Part shown: positions 27,501-45,300 of the stretch, one piece after another
Numbering within the stretch: the stretch's first letter is position 1
How the letters are laid out: each line of letters starts with the position of its first letter
Source of the DNA: Xiphias gladius
Taxonomy: Eukaryota; Chordata; Actinopteri; Istiophoriformes; Xiphiidae
Length of the DNA stretch: 64,000 nt
Reading direction: 5' to 3'
Assembly (NCBI RefSeq): GCF_016859285.1
Contig: NC_053420.1
Location: 26,475,545-26,539,544 of the forward strand
The notes under the pieces: generated by a model
Seen by the model: only the letters and a program-made list of their open reading frames with translations
Databases searched by the model: none
Told to the model about the DNA's origin: nothing
Program-made: the position numbers and the translations under genes

Positions 27501-29689
27501 GCTTTTGCGAGTGCCTCCTCATCATTGTGTATGTGGTGTGTTGTGACAGCAGTGTGTGCATGTCTGCGATGCTCTGAGAAGAGTTTGAATTTATTGAACC
27601 TTGACCCTAGCTGCGCTGAACTTTGTGAGCTTAGCTAATGCTTGAACGGACGCAAAAGCCTATGTTTCTGAATTACCCTAACTTAACAATAGCAAAAATT
27701 ACCCTCTGAGACCAGGCACAGACAGACAGCCATTCACTTAGTGAAATATCAGCATGCAGATGCAGCTATCAAGATTTTTACAAAAGCACTGTTTGAGTCT
27801 CCGAAACATAGCGATCTACTGCTGCCAAAATTGTATTGTAGCAGAGATGGTGCCAGTTAGTACAGCACTTCAGGGAGCTTTGGAGGCATAACGCGTAAAG
27901 ACCCTTGTTTTACCACTGTAATGTGAATACAGCTTTAGTCTTGTTGAAAACTGTTGTGAATTTACAGTATCTTCCCATTCTGTAGTTACATTCACTTTTT
28001 TGTCATAAATGCCTGAAAGAGTGTAGATGAATCGAAGCTTGCCTAGAGAGCAAGTTTTCATCGGTTATTACCATAAAACAAAGACGCTTAGTCAATCATA
28101 TTATTTATTTGGTTCATTCACTGAAACTAAAATAACTTTTGGAAGAACATTTTGATATCAAGTTTTGGTTTAACAATGAAATTATTTTCAGTGTTTCTAG
28201 TATTCATTTCATTCATCATATTCATTCAGTAAAACATACTGCCACACAAACCGGACTTTTGTTTTTTTTCTTAATTCTCACTTTTAATACGCATATATTT
28301 ATTCAGTGGGCTGACGAAAAGCTTAATGCAGGCATTCTTTCATCTGTACGTATACAGTTGCATGGCCCATGTGACCTCTACTCACATTAGAGGAAGCTAA
28401 TAGTAATTTTGGCTACTCTGACAAAAGTAAAACTAGCAGTTTTAATAAGTCCATCACATGTTGAGCTGCTAATATCCTCGGAGTGCCCCTGAACATCCAG
28501 TGGCACCAAAAGTCTGGACGAGTTTTTGGGCAATTTGCAGAAACATTATTCACAGTTGTTTCCAACAGGGGAAGTTCAGTCTTTAGTTTTGTGAAACAGC
28601 AACCTCCATTCTCCACCAATAGTAGGTCTTGTGTTTAACATGTGGACTGAAGTGGGAGATCAGAGATGAGAGTCGCTTAGCAGAACTAAGAAAGCATCTT
28701 TACGAGGACAAGAAAACTTACTTCTGCTACATGCTATCTAACAAACACTGTATTTCCTCTTCAGAGATGTAGATCTGTAAAAGTGGAAAAAGGTTTTCTA
28801 GTGATCTTGATCTTTGGACTTTTAACTGTGCTGTTTCACTGTGTAATTTCTGTCACAGCGGATATGCTCTGCTATGATTTTAATAAAACTGTAGCTTGCT
28901 GTAAATATCATCATTCATTGGCATGAAGTCTAAATAAACACATGTGCTAATAACGAGATTACATTTGTCTACTGGCAGATGCAAATGAGTGAATAGTTTA
29001 AAAAAAGCAGTCCCTGAAGATACAGATATTACAGTACGTTTTACATGTATTACAGTGGAACTGGCTCTATGAAGTCTGAAAAAAACCTTATGTGCATGAG
29101 TTGCAGTGATTTCATTGGGGTAGTGATTCCCAACCAAAGGGTAGACCTACTTCTTTCAATTCCAGGATTACTAATTCGTGCATGAGAACAAAACTGTAAT
29201 AACATGTATTGTAACTATTGTATTATTAAGTGTTAAATAACAGACAGATTAAAATACCAGATTGGATGATTAGTCTGTTATTTGACTGAGAAAAAATTAA
29301 TTCCCAACCATATTGGGACAGGACTGTTGGAGTACGTCAGAAGATACACATCGGGAAACCATGATTTAGGGACTGTGACTGTTAATTATTTAATAAATTA
29401 CCCATCTTTCATCACTCAAAAACAATTTTGTCCATGGACCTGGACTTCCATTTAATTTCGTGTGTGTATTTATGGTCCCTTGTAGGCATGGGCATCGTCA
29501 TGATTTGATCCATTAGCAAGACAAATAATGAATTCAGAGAAAAATTAGAATTTAGTCAGATATTTTATATAACAATGTATTGAGTGGAGTCTAAAAATAA
29601 AGTAAAACAGAAAACAGTCACTATCAATCCTGTCCTCTGTAATCCTCCCTTGTTATTATTCATGTGGTATCGTTGTTAGCCAAGTTCAA

Positions 29690-29885
29690 CTCAATTCAAT
29701 TCGATTTTTATTTATATAGTGCCGAATCATAACAGAGGTTATCTCAGGGCACTTTTCATATAGAGCAGGTCTAGACCGGACTCTTTATAGTTATATTTAC
29801 GGATACCCAATATTCCCCCATGATCAAGCACTTGGCGACAGCGGCAAGGAAAAACTCCCTTTTAACAGGTAGAAACCTTGAACTA
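29690..29885 (+). repeat. Acanthomorph interspersed repeat fragment
   Basis: The segment runs from AATTCAATTCGATTTTTATT through AGTGCCGAATCATAACAGAG and CAAGCACTTGGCGACAGCGG to AAGGAAAAACTCCCTTTTAA. This order is that of a highly abundant acanthomorph repeat. The 3' part after TAGAAACCTTGAACTAG is missing, so it is truncated. Confidence 0.6.
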
Positions 29886-32800
29886 GATTTGTAGTTTATT
29901 GTGGTTGCAAAGCTATGAATATGTAAACCTCATATTCAATGCAAAGCAAATGATTTCTTAAACTGAATCCCTGCAGCACCATCAAATCAACTGAAATTAC
30001 ATCAATGCATGTGGGACTTCAATTGTTATCAAGAATAAGAGCATATGACTGAGTCATTAAAGGATAATATTTTACTCCAGCAACACCCTTCTCTCACTAA
30101 AGGTCTGATTTATGTTGTTATGTGTTAATTCATTTATTACATATCCATCCATCCATTATCTGTGCACTTGCTTTATTGATAAGTTGTTGCCTTTGATGTG
30201 GTTTGAAAGCAACGTCTTAGTATTCAGTAGCCATCCTCCTAAATTTTATCACACAGTAAATGTTTAGCATCCTCCTTTGACAAAATGCTCTCAAGTGTGG
30301 CTGGTTGCCAAGGATGTAAGAAACAGAGCGGAGCTGGTCTAGCGATATGAATGGATCTGTTTCTTTTCAGGGGTCAAGGAGTGACGACTATTTCTTGAAA
30401 TGTTATTAGTCCTCAGGGCAGAAGTCTAAAACATGGACCCATGTGCTCTCCTTTAGAAGGTAATAAACCTCTGTCTCACAAAGAGTCTATGAATAAAGTG
30501 AGAGCTCGGCTTGCTGTAGGGATAAATGTAATACATCCCTTGTTAATAGTTCCCCCCTCAACCCAAAGGTTTGGCTGAAGGAAAAGGCCACACTGTGGAG
30601 GGGAGACAAAGAAACGCTCTACTATGAGTTTCCAAAGAATGCTTTCTCTGTTTTATCGTATAAGGTTCTGTCCAGCCAGGGGGCACTTCCCCTGTGTTTG
30701 TGCTCACCTCTCCAGCTCCTAGTAAGTCTTCCGTGATGCTGTGTGTCCCAACAGCGTTACACGAGATGCAGCAGCAGACGTTCACTTTTAATGAGCTGCA
30801 CGACCAATAGCACTTCATCACACACGAGGATCCGTATAGGCAGCCTACTATAATTCCTTGGATAAATGTTGGATTCGCGGAATAGTTCATTATTCAACAT
30901 AATGAATAAAGAAGCATAAAATCAATTTTCAATGTAGTGTATCAACTCTTGCTTCTCTTTATGCTCTGCTTATGGCAGCAGATTCATATCATCGTGGATA
31001 GTGACAAAATGTAAGTTGCAATACTGTAAATAATCAATGCTTCAGTTTTCCTTAGAGCAAAAACATTTAATGTAGCCTACATTCAGTTGAGTGCATTAAT
31101 GATTGGCAGCACTGAGGCAAAGAACTCAATTGTTAAATTATGGAGCCAAAAAGACTTTGGCGTGACGTTGATGTTATCATTGTGTGGAGTACTAATTATT
31201 ATTGTACTGATGGCACAAAAGCATACGCAGCTTACCCAAAGTTACTGTGAGCTTGGAACAAAGAAGCCATTATGAATAAAATTTCCTAAATAAACATTTT
31301 AAATAAACACAAAAGGCAGTTGTCTATGGACATTCTGTCCTCTATCCCCAAATGCAACTTCCACTGAGAAGTAATTTGAGTTTATACATCTTATCAGATG
31401 GGCTTGGAAATATTTAACTGTAGACTAAATAATACTGGAAAAATCTGGAAAATAAAGACTTTAGATGAGTGTCATTTTCTAAAGAACAGAATTCACTTTT
31501 ATCTTTTAGATTAACAATTTTAGACATTTGTGTGCTGTTTAACATCAACATTTTTAAAACCTAATTTCAAGTTCAAGTATGTATGTAAGGACTGACTGTT
31601 TGTACTGTATGGACAAGGAGCCTGATGCTTTACCAGAAGTTGAAACATTTCAGCTTTGTAAAAACAGATTAATTGTCTCTGACCAAGAGAGTGAACCATG
31701 GTGTGCTCAGTCATTCTGAGGGGGGCTGCCTACTAAGTGTTTGGTTTATGCTTGGTGTCCCCCCTTACATTCATATATTATTCCTAAATGTGATACATTT
31801 CATTTTCATTCATTTCACCAAATAAATCCACACTTACTGAGATGTAGAATTTCTTATTTAAGGGACAAAAGAAAACAAAGCAAAAGAGAAAACACCTACT
31901 ATCCTTTGCCCACCTTAATACTGTATTTACTACAATGCAATATTTACAACAACAGTGTTTGGTCTGGGCTCTTCTCCTCAGAAAGTGTTTCTACATGTGC
32001 AACTCCGAGAAATTAAGGATGTTATTCAAACCAGAGTTGGGAAACAGGTTGGGAAGTTTTTGCTGCCACTATGCCCTGTTTTTTTTGTTTTTCTTTTTTC
32101 TCGGAATGACAGAACAAATTAAAGGTCTGTGTTTTGGATAAATACAGTCCTCATGCAATCTTTTTATTTTAAATTCCAAATATTGATGTTTTGGCACATC
32201 ACTTTCCTTAGAATAATACTAAAAAAAAATCTTAATAATATCACAGTTCTCTATGTCTGAACCCAATGGTCATGCAGGGTTTCTTCCCTTAGATTTCTTA
32301 TGATTTAAATGAACTAAATAAACATAACAGGTGATAAGTATGTCTCTGAGTCCATCTGAATAAATGCAGGCAACAAAAAACACATTTTTTAAATCAAATT
32401 TTCCTTTGGTTCCAAAAGCTCTAAATAAAGAAATCCAGTAAGAACTTTGGCTATTGGCACCGTTTCTACCATTTGCTACTTGAATTTGAAGCGAGTCACA
32501 GGGCTCTTTTGGTGATAGTACATTTGGTGAGCTACAGTTAAACATACAGTCTTTGGAATTATTGCCAGTAGTGAACCATCTACATGCACCATGTCCTCAC
32601 TCTCTTATTCTTATACATGCATGCTCCTCTGTACAAGTTAGGGGCTAATGGGTGACCAAACTGTTGTTCAATTCAGTTCTCTTCTTTTCTGTTCTCTTTG
32701 TCTAATGCTATGACACCTCTTTACATTGGGCCATCAAACTTGTTACATTCTCCCAAGCTGAACTAATTATGGTGCCATACTCCATATTAACGTTTAGGAA

Positions 32801-33460
32801 TTCACCCTCCCCCTCCTGCTTGTGCATCTTACAGTACTTTTGAAGGGAACCTCACCCTTTTTTCCACCAGCGCTACAGTGGGACCATGCATCCCAGGCTA
32901 TAAGATTTTTTAACTTATTCACCACACCCTGTGGGCCCCTTGCAGTGCTCCATTGACTGTTCTTGGCGCCATGATCAACTGATTCACAAAAATAAAGCCT
33001 ATAAAAAGCTTTGGTGCAGATAAACTCCCTTTGACTGCTGCTCTACTGTTATCGGGGTTGCTATCAAATGCTTTCTAGTACAAAGACAGCTGACCTAGGC
33101 TGGACAAAACCATGTCTGAACAGTCAAATTCATTGTGTTCCTCTGAACCTTTAAGCCTGAAAATACTTTCAGCATAAATTAAGCCATTCACCTTCTTAAC
33201 CCTACAAAAGTGACTATATAACAATTGACCGTTAAACATAATAAACCTCTAAAATTCAAAAAAATGGGTTGGTTGGTAATTACACTATACATTTGGGTCT
33301 TAATATGGCTAGTTTGTAGTGAAACAGTGATGTCAATTGTGTTCTCGGTGCTCAGAACAAATAATGTTTTATACTAGATGAGCAGAACTAAAGATTAAAC
33401 GTTAGTTGGCCTTAAGCAAGCTTCAGTTCGCAGACTACTGACCAACCAGTAGAAAGACTC

Positions 33461-33503
33461 CTTTGTGAGCTGGAGGTTGTGACGTCAAATGGGCTCTATA
33501 AAG
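33461..33503 (+). promoter_or_regulatory. mitfa: mitf-M promoter core: SOX/LEF site, CRE and TATA-like box
   Basis: Upstream of exon 1M are CTTTGT (33461-33466, a SOX/LEF core on the minus strand), a perfect CRE palindrome TGACGTCA (33480-33487) and TATAAAG (33497-33503). The start codon is at 33739, so the 5' UTR would be roughly 210 nt. Further SOX-like cores are AACAAT at 33220-33225 and CATTGT at 33555-33560. Mammalian MITF-M promoters are known to be driven by SOX10, LEF1 and CREB through the same kinds of site. The order seen here is consistent with that, but occupancy is inferred. Confidence 0.6.
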
Positions 33504-33738
33504 ACATAAATTCATAGTTAAGCTGGAACAACACAGCAGTGGGAGGATGAGTCTCATTGTCCTCCTCCATTCCTTAACTTGCATAACTAATGAGCCTTAA
33601 GCCCTTGATAAATTAAGCAGGACTAGTGACTGCTCTCAGATTTGCACAAACTATCTTGGTGTCCGCACTGTGGGCTAACAAGATAAAGGGATTATATACT
33701 GTATGTAGATTGTTTTTATCAATTATTACTCAAATAAC

Positions 33739-38289
<4,551 letters not shown>

Positions 38290-40952
38290 CCTTATCCAGT
38301 GCCCTGGACCACACTGACACTCTCTCCCATTAATGAAGCCACCTACATTAAAGTGACTTAAAGGTATCCACATGACTGAGTGGAAAAAAGGAACTCAGAA
38401 GCTAACTTCATCTAGATTGATTCCTTATTTGTTCTGAAATTTTGCCCATTTGTTGCTGAAATTTTGTATGTTACTGTGACCTTTCATTCATTTCAGTCTC
38501 TCTATTGGACTCAGTATGTATGCAGTCGTGTAGGCAGAATTACTTGCCAAAAAAATACAAGGCAGCTGATAAGTATGTCTACAATCTGCTGGTCAACCTG
38601 ATGCTTTTACAGTTTTTAGCCGTTTTAGTTGTTGTCTTTTTTTTAAACCTTTGATATTTGTCCCAAATATACAGTGTACTGAACAGTCCATGGTAATTGA
38701 GATAACATACATATGTGCAAACGAAGTGGTAGTTAAGTGCAAAAGGTTTAGTGTTATGTTCAAACTTGCCCACTTTTCGTAGTCAGAATGTAAAATGACT
38801 GACTCAGTCAATCTAACAGTGTTCTAACTTCTGATGGTTCCGTTGCAAGAATATGCACGTAATTAAATATTAAATGATCAAATATTGTATAGTAATTGTT
38901 TCTCAACATATTTGAAATTATATTATTTTTTACCCCATGCACTCAAGAAATAACAAATCAAACACTGACCGAACGAGAAGTATTATTATTTCTTACTATG
39001 AAGTATTATATTATTACTATCATTTATTTATTTGTTTTTTTTTTCTTATTTTCACTGAGAACTCATTGTATTTATACCAGTGCTTGAGAATTTTTAAATT
39101 TATAGCAGCCCACAAACACATTATTGATCTTTTTTTATATGACATTATTTTTTAAACTGTAGGTTAGGTTACAAAACACACAAAAAAAGAAAGAAAAGAA
39201 AGGAAAAAAAACAAGGCTTCATTTTGGTTCCACAAATGACAAAAGCACTATATATACTGTACCTGATCCACTAGCTGAAACTGATTTTATTTAAATTGAG
39301 CCCTGATTGTGACATTTAAAGAATTCCTGACATCATACGTCATCATAATTTGTTTAAAATTAACGTAAAATAAAATTGAACAACGAAATCAACTAAAATG
39401 TTATTTATATTCCAACAAGGGCTCACAGCAGTCCTTGCCCCAGATGCATCAGTTGCTTTGTAGACACAAATCACTGAATGGTTTCGTCATCATCTTGCAG
39501 ATCTGAGAGCTGAGTAAATGTCCGTGTACACAGAGAGGAATCTTTTTTGATGTCTGTTCAGAATTTTTTTCTTTATGTTGGATGTGCTGTTATCGGTTGC
39601 TAATACTGTAAATGAAAACACTTGAGATGCCGATGTATTGTATATAAGGCCTTTTGTAAAAAAAAAAAAAGGAAAAAAAAAAAAACTGGGTTTGGAGTTC
39701 ATGTGTGAAGACTGATACAGTAGATCCACTGATCTGCTCGTCCATGAACATAATCATATTTGTTTTAGAATGAGCAATGGGTCATCATGTCCCAGATTCA
39801 TGATCCATATATAATACTCAGCCAACTGAGCTCTTGCTCTTTTTATTGTACAGAGAAAAAAAACTTCATCATCTGTCTGTGACTATGGTATCTTTAGAAA
39901 GACAGCTTTGTTATGAATGCTGACTCTCCCCAATATGAGGGGTTAGGTACTGTAGCTGCAGCAGTGCACTTCAGGAAGACTTTCTCCATTACATCCCTAA
40001 ATAATCTATATGAATATGTTGCGTCAGATCTCCTGAAAATGATTTTTCTAAACCATTAAACAGCGACAGCAAATATGTTTTAAAGGAAGCATAAGACCAG
40101 ATTAAGTTTTCCATTAACATAATGAGGCAATGTTGTTAATTTACATATTTGGCAAGTCACAAAAATGTTGATACTGAGTCAAATCAGTAAAATCTTCACA
40201 GACAACGTCTTTGTTTTCCACCAAAATATCGGATCTTGCAGCACAGTATCCACTTGTAGTGACCACAGCATTATTAAACTTTTTTAGGGTTATATTTAGG
40301 CTCTCAGAGCACTTGGTTAAGTTAGAGAAAGATTGTGGTCTGGTTTCATACAGAAAAATGCACAGACATGCAACCAAAACCACCATCTTTATCTTTCTCT
40401 AACTTTAAGCAACATGTTCTTGTTGCCTAAACCACAGACGGGACTGTATGTGTGAGCGCTGGTCTCTGGGGTGATAGTCGTGTACTATGTACACTTGCCA
40501 TCAACTCCAACCACCTCTCGGGGCCTGTGCTGCTGTTACTAAATGTAGCGCCTCTGAACATGACCCAGCCAGTGATGACGTTTCGTAAAAAAAAACTATT
40601 TGCTGTTACAATTTAGTTGTATACAAACTGAATTTTGCTCTAGAGGTGATGATAGAGACAGGATTGCAGATGAAACACAACTTCCATATTGTGTACATCT
40701 TGATTATTTTCCAAAAATCCTATAATAGTGTAAATTCTGTTCTTTTCTATTCTAACCTCTTTTTTGGAAATGTTGTACCGTCCTAAAATGTTATGTTTTG
40801 AAATTGTTGTTATGTGAACATAAATAGGCAAATTAGCAAAATTTGGTGTCTTGCATTGGCACACAATTAAAAACCTGAAATACACTGCACTAAGCATTTC
40901 CTTTTGAGCTACAGTAGCTTGTAGGTAATATAAATAAGGTCATAAATTGCTT

Positions 40953-40958
40953 AATAAA
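40953..40958 (+). terminator. mitfa: Candidate distal polyadenylation signal of mitfa
   Basis: AATAAA lies 2.66 kb beyond the mitfa stop codon, a plausible 3' UTR length for MITF genes. An earlier AATAAA at 39369-39374 is the proximal alternative. The sequence from 38,290 is AT-rich, has no repeat of note until poly-A tracts near 39,660, and shows no open gene. Confidence 0.3.
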
Positions 40959-42006
40959 AGAGCCACGCTAAGTTTGGATGTTTCTCTGCACCTTTGCAAA
41001 GAGAAACATTTCTCCACTTGGAATGTGGTTAAAAGCCCCTCAGGGTCCAAACTGTCAGAGTTGTCTGTAATAACTTAAGAAGTCTTAACTGCAACAGACT
41101 GTAACAGCAAAAAAAAAAAAATTGGTTTGTCCAAATTACATTGCTAGACCAAATGAAAAAAAAAACAACCACACTGCAAAAGCAATAAATAGTTGTCTTT
41201 ACCATCTTTTTTATTTCTATATACAGTTTTATCGTTATTATATGTATTTATATAAAAATGGAAACTTTGTTGAAAGTTCCTCAGACTTCTTATCTACAGC
41301 TGTGGGGGTTTGTAGAAAGGTCATTCAATCAACAGTAGTTAGACAACTGGCATGACTAGCATGATTTAGGGGGCTCCCCTCCACTTTAGTGGTTGGTAAA
41401 AGCATCTGGATTTACAAACCAGTTAATCTTAAGCCCTCAAGCTTCAATGATCAAATTTTTTCACTCTATGTTACCTGCCCAACACCAAACCTCAGCTAAT
41501 GTTAGCATAGCTGGCGAAGAAAGTTGAACATCTAGAAATGTAAAGACCCAGATAAAGACCCCGGGACTGTTGGAGACCAGAACTAAAAGCAGAGGGGATT
41601 TTGGTCTTAAGTTTTTCAGGAGGCCTGAAACATAACAGTAAGTGATACTAATGTTGACCTGTCTGCTGGATTTCGAAATAGACAAAAGTTTGCCGACAAA
41701 TTAATGACAGCCATAACAACTTTACAGCTGGGTGTCAGAGCTGCGGGTTTGTCAGCATGTCAGGGCAGAAGAACTCCATGTTTTTGGATTCCAAGTTTTT
41801 GACTAACATAACATGATTTAACTATAATTACAGGTAGTTGGTTGTGAGTTGTTCTGCATTTTGGGTGAAGTATTTCTTTCAGTGCTAACAGAGTAGTGCA
41901 ATGATGCCACGTTTTTGTAGACATCCTGGACGTTAGCTGCATTTTTTTGTGTTCCCACAAAAAAAAAAGAAAGATAAACAAAACTTTCTGATAAACAATA
42001 AAAAAC

Positions 42007-42012
42007 TTTAAT
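42007..42012 (-). terminator. eevs: Candidate polyadenylation signal of eevs
   Basis: ATTAAA on the minus strand lies about 335 nt after the eevs stop. It is the common variant hexamer. No closer AATAAA was seen on that strand. Weakly supported. Confidence 0.3.
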
Positions 42013-42346
42013 GAAGCATATGTACTGGTACGTTTGACAGTCATAACAAGAGAGAAGTTGGAAAACTGCTTGTCACATTACAAGCTAGCTTTTGTTTTAC
42101 ATACAAGATAATCAAACGGTCAAACAAACTGTTACTAAAAACAGCTCTTTTCTAATTTGAGCTGTTTTACACTCATTTGCAGAGAAAGAATTGTAAAAAC
42201 ATGCTGTGAAAATAGAAAGGGTAAATGCTATCAACTACATCTATTTTTCCCAACAATATGAACAATGAAAAAAAAAAAATACAGTACATATTTTCATACA
42301 GTTCAGTTTGAATGGACTGAACTGATGCAGATGTGGTATGGCTAAG

Positions 42347-45300
42347 TTAAGGGTCACAGTTGCTGTTAGAGGAGACGCCCAGCTCATCATGCCATTTTTC
42401 GTAAGCTCTGTGCAGGATCTCATAAGATGTGTTATTGAAAATGTCTGCAATGAAAGAGAGTAGAGCAAAGTACATTAAAGACTGATATTAGGCCTCATGC
42501 CAAGCTATGGTAACAGGTCTTTGCCAGTATGTTAGCGGATAGCTCACGTTTTACCAGTTCATTTTTGAGCTACAGCAGTTAAAACATCAAATCACAGTGC
42601 TTCCTGGCTGCCGCTGAGAAATGGTTTCAGGCTGTTTGAAGACAGTGCCAATGCTGTTGTTTTTCAGACAGGGCAGACTGGTAGTTCTTACCTGCTTGCC
42701 CCAGGCCAACAGGCAGAGGCATTCTTTCTAGGCCACCAGAGTGCTTCAGCCTGTCCTGCAGAGACTTCTGAATGAGCTCCATGGTACATGACTCATGCCA
42801 GACAGGCAGCTCTAGGCCCACCATGCAGGTGATGATCCTTTGCTTCTCTTCTTCTGTCAATAGACCACTCTCCCGAGACACGTAAACCATGTAAGACATA
42901 TCAATGTTCACTGCCTCACCATGCAGCAGAGATGGGAGGACTTTCTGTATGGAAAAGAAATGTGTGACAATGTGAGGATTTGTCAGAACAAAAATAAAAG
43001 AACATGTGAAAACCTTATTTGCCATACAATCTCAGGATAGAATCTGTTACGGAAATTCTTTGCTGTTGGTGAAGAATGAAATAGAGACTTCTGCCGGTCG
43101 ACAAGGTTTTTATTTTCTTTGCAAAGAAAAGGTCAATCAACACAAGAGTGGTCAAAATGAAAAAAGACACCAAGCATGAGGAGAACTAAGGATTTATACC
43201 TGAGGAAACGCCCCCTACCTAAGGGTGTGAAACCACACCCTTTTGTCTACCGTAGGTATCGGTGCCGACTCCCTAGGGTGTGTTCCACACCCGAAAAATC
43301 CTGCAGGACGTTGTATGTAGATGTAAAATCCAGAAGTCTAGACATCACAATTTAAAACACAAAAGGACCTGATATCTTGGTAGAAAGTGGAAGGTGGGGT
43401 ATCTCAAGCAGTTGAAACACAAGGAGATTGAATTACAATTACAAATCAAATGTGTGCCATAAATATATGTATCATAGCATGTGTCAACAAAATATTTAAA
43501 TAAAAATGTTGGGCTATGTCTGCCTTGAGGGATCACTTACCATCTCTAAGGCTGGACTGATAAGGTGGCCAAAGTCCACAAGTCTGTTTAGGTCGTCCTC
43601 CCAAAGGTTTGGGGCAATCTCCTCGAGCATCGTCGTGATGGCTATACGGGTCGCTTGTGATGCAGCCTGTAAGCGGTTGCGCCCGTATACACTGTTATCA
43701 GTCTGGAACTTGGTGTCCAACAGCATATGGCCGTGCTTCTCAAGAAGCTCAAAGAGGCCTCTGTGCTTCATCAAGGCCATCTGCACAGAACCGGGCAAAA
43801 AAACACAAAGAAAACTTCAATGAGCAGATCAAACTTGAAAAATAACTTCACAACCTAATCTCTTAGAGTCAACAAGTGTATCAAGTTACTACTTCTATTA
43901 CCATCAGTGGAATTCGAAACTTGCCTTTGGTGACTCCTGCACAACCTGCTGTACTACAAATGGCATGTGTTTAACTGCGGTGCCTAATCTATGACAAGGT
44001 TCTTCTTCCTCGGTAAATATTGTATACCGATATCTGTATATAAAATAAAAAGTCATGACATTAACTGATAATCACACTGAAACTGGAATTATCATTCCCC
44101 AGTATGTATCAGCTTTAAGGTAAACATCATCCAGGTAAACATCCAGGGTTTTAACGTACCTTTAACATCTCTGCCAGCCCGTTGGAGACGTGCCGTCGAG
44201 GAACAGTTTGTATGAAGGAGAGGTCAAGGAAGGCAGCAGTGGGTGGAATGTAGGCGCCCAGCTTGTTCTTGCAGTTTGCAAAGTTAACCCCTGTCTTTGC
44301 CCCCACGCTGGCATCGATGTAGGAGAGCAGAGTGGTTGGGACCCTGATGTAAGGAGTGCGTCTCCTGTAGAGTGAGGCAGCCAGGCCCACTATGTCCAGG
44401 CACACCCCTCCACCGATGGCAATAATGGGCTCTCTGCGGCGGTCAAGAGAGAAGTTGTTGACCTCTTCTAGGATCTTCAAGGCCATTTCCATGGATTTGT
44501 TCTCTTCAGTGGTGGGTAGAGCCATGACCTTGTACAGGACATTGTTGGCTTCTAAGTATGCAGTTAGCTTGGAACCATAGATTTTGTAGACTTCCTGGTC
44601 AACAACCACAAAGCGTTTGAGCTGCTTACTTGATTTTTTAATGTCCTCCACCTGCTGCGGGTCGGTGATGTGACCCAACAGGAGTGTGTCATTGCATGGG
44701 TCCAGCAAGTTCCGAGTCTCAGTTACCTTGTAAGTAAAGACAATGGGGCTGACCACTGTCCAAGTTGTGCTCTTCTCCGTGATGCTCTCATAGCTGCCAC
44801 ACAAAACACATGAAAAAAATTATTATAATCTCATGGATACTATACATACTTTCAGAGTAAGATTTTTCTGCCAGTACATTGAATTAAATATAGTAGACAC
44901 AGTTGCCATTTTATTAGGTCTTTTTGTGAAAAAGATGCACAAGACGCACATTACACAGGCACCATTTCTAATGTCTTAAGCCAAAATATTGACTTTAGTA
45001 TTTGGAATCAAAATGTATTTTTGGAATTAAGTAACAAAACACTAGCCCTGAAATCAAACATGAATCAAAAAACTTGTATTGCAAAAATAAAAAAACAAAA
45101 GGATCCTTGATATAAGTCATCATTTTAATAATGAATGAATGTAACGCTTTTTAAAAATGCATTTATCAAACTGCGGCTGAATCTAACAGAAGTGTGCAAA
45201 TTGTTCAATGATATCAGCAACCTATCCTCCAACTTGGCCAAACCTCACCAACTCCAAACAAAAGCTGATATCAACAGGGTCCTTGTCTCTTAAGTTTCTC

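Larger units (their letters stand above)
21345..33460 (+). other. mitfa: Long mitfa intron between exon 1B and the M promoter
   Basis: 12.1 kb with no coding exon recognised. It holds the 8-bp-duplication hAT-like element, a truncated relative of the 20.2-kb element at about 24,769-24,990, the TTAGCATGCTAAC repeat at 27.1-27.5 kb, the 29.7-kb repeat fragment, and a decayed TTCCCAACC-type copy around 29,115-29,360. Enhancers for pigment or eye expression would be expected here, but none can be named from sequence alone. Confidence 0.5.
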
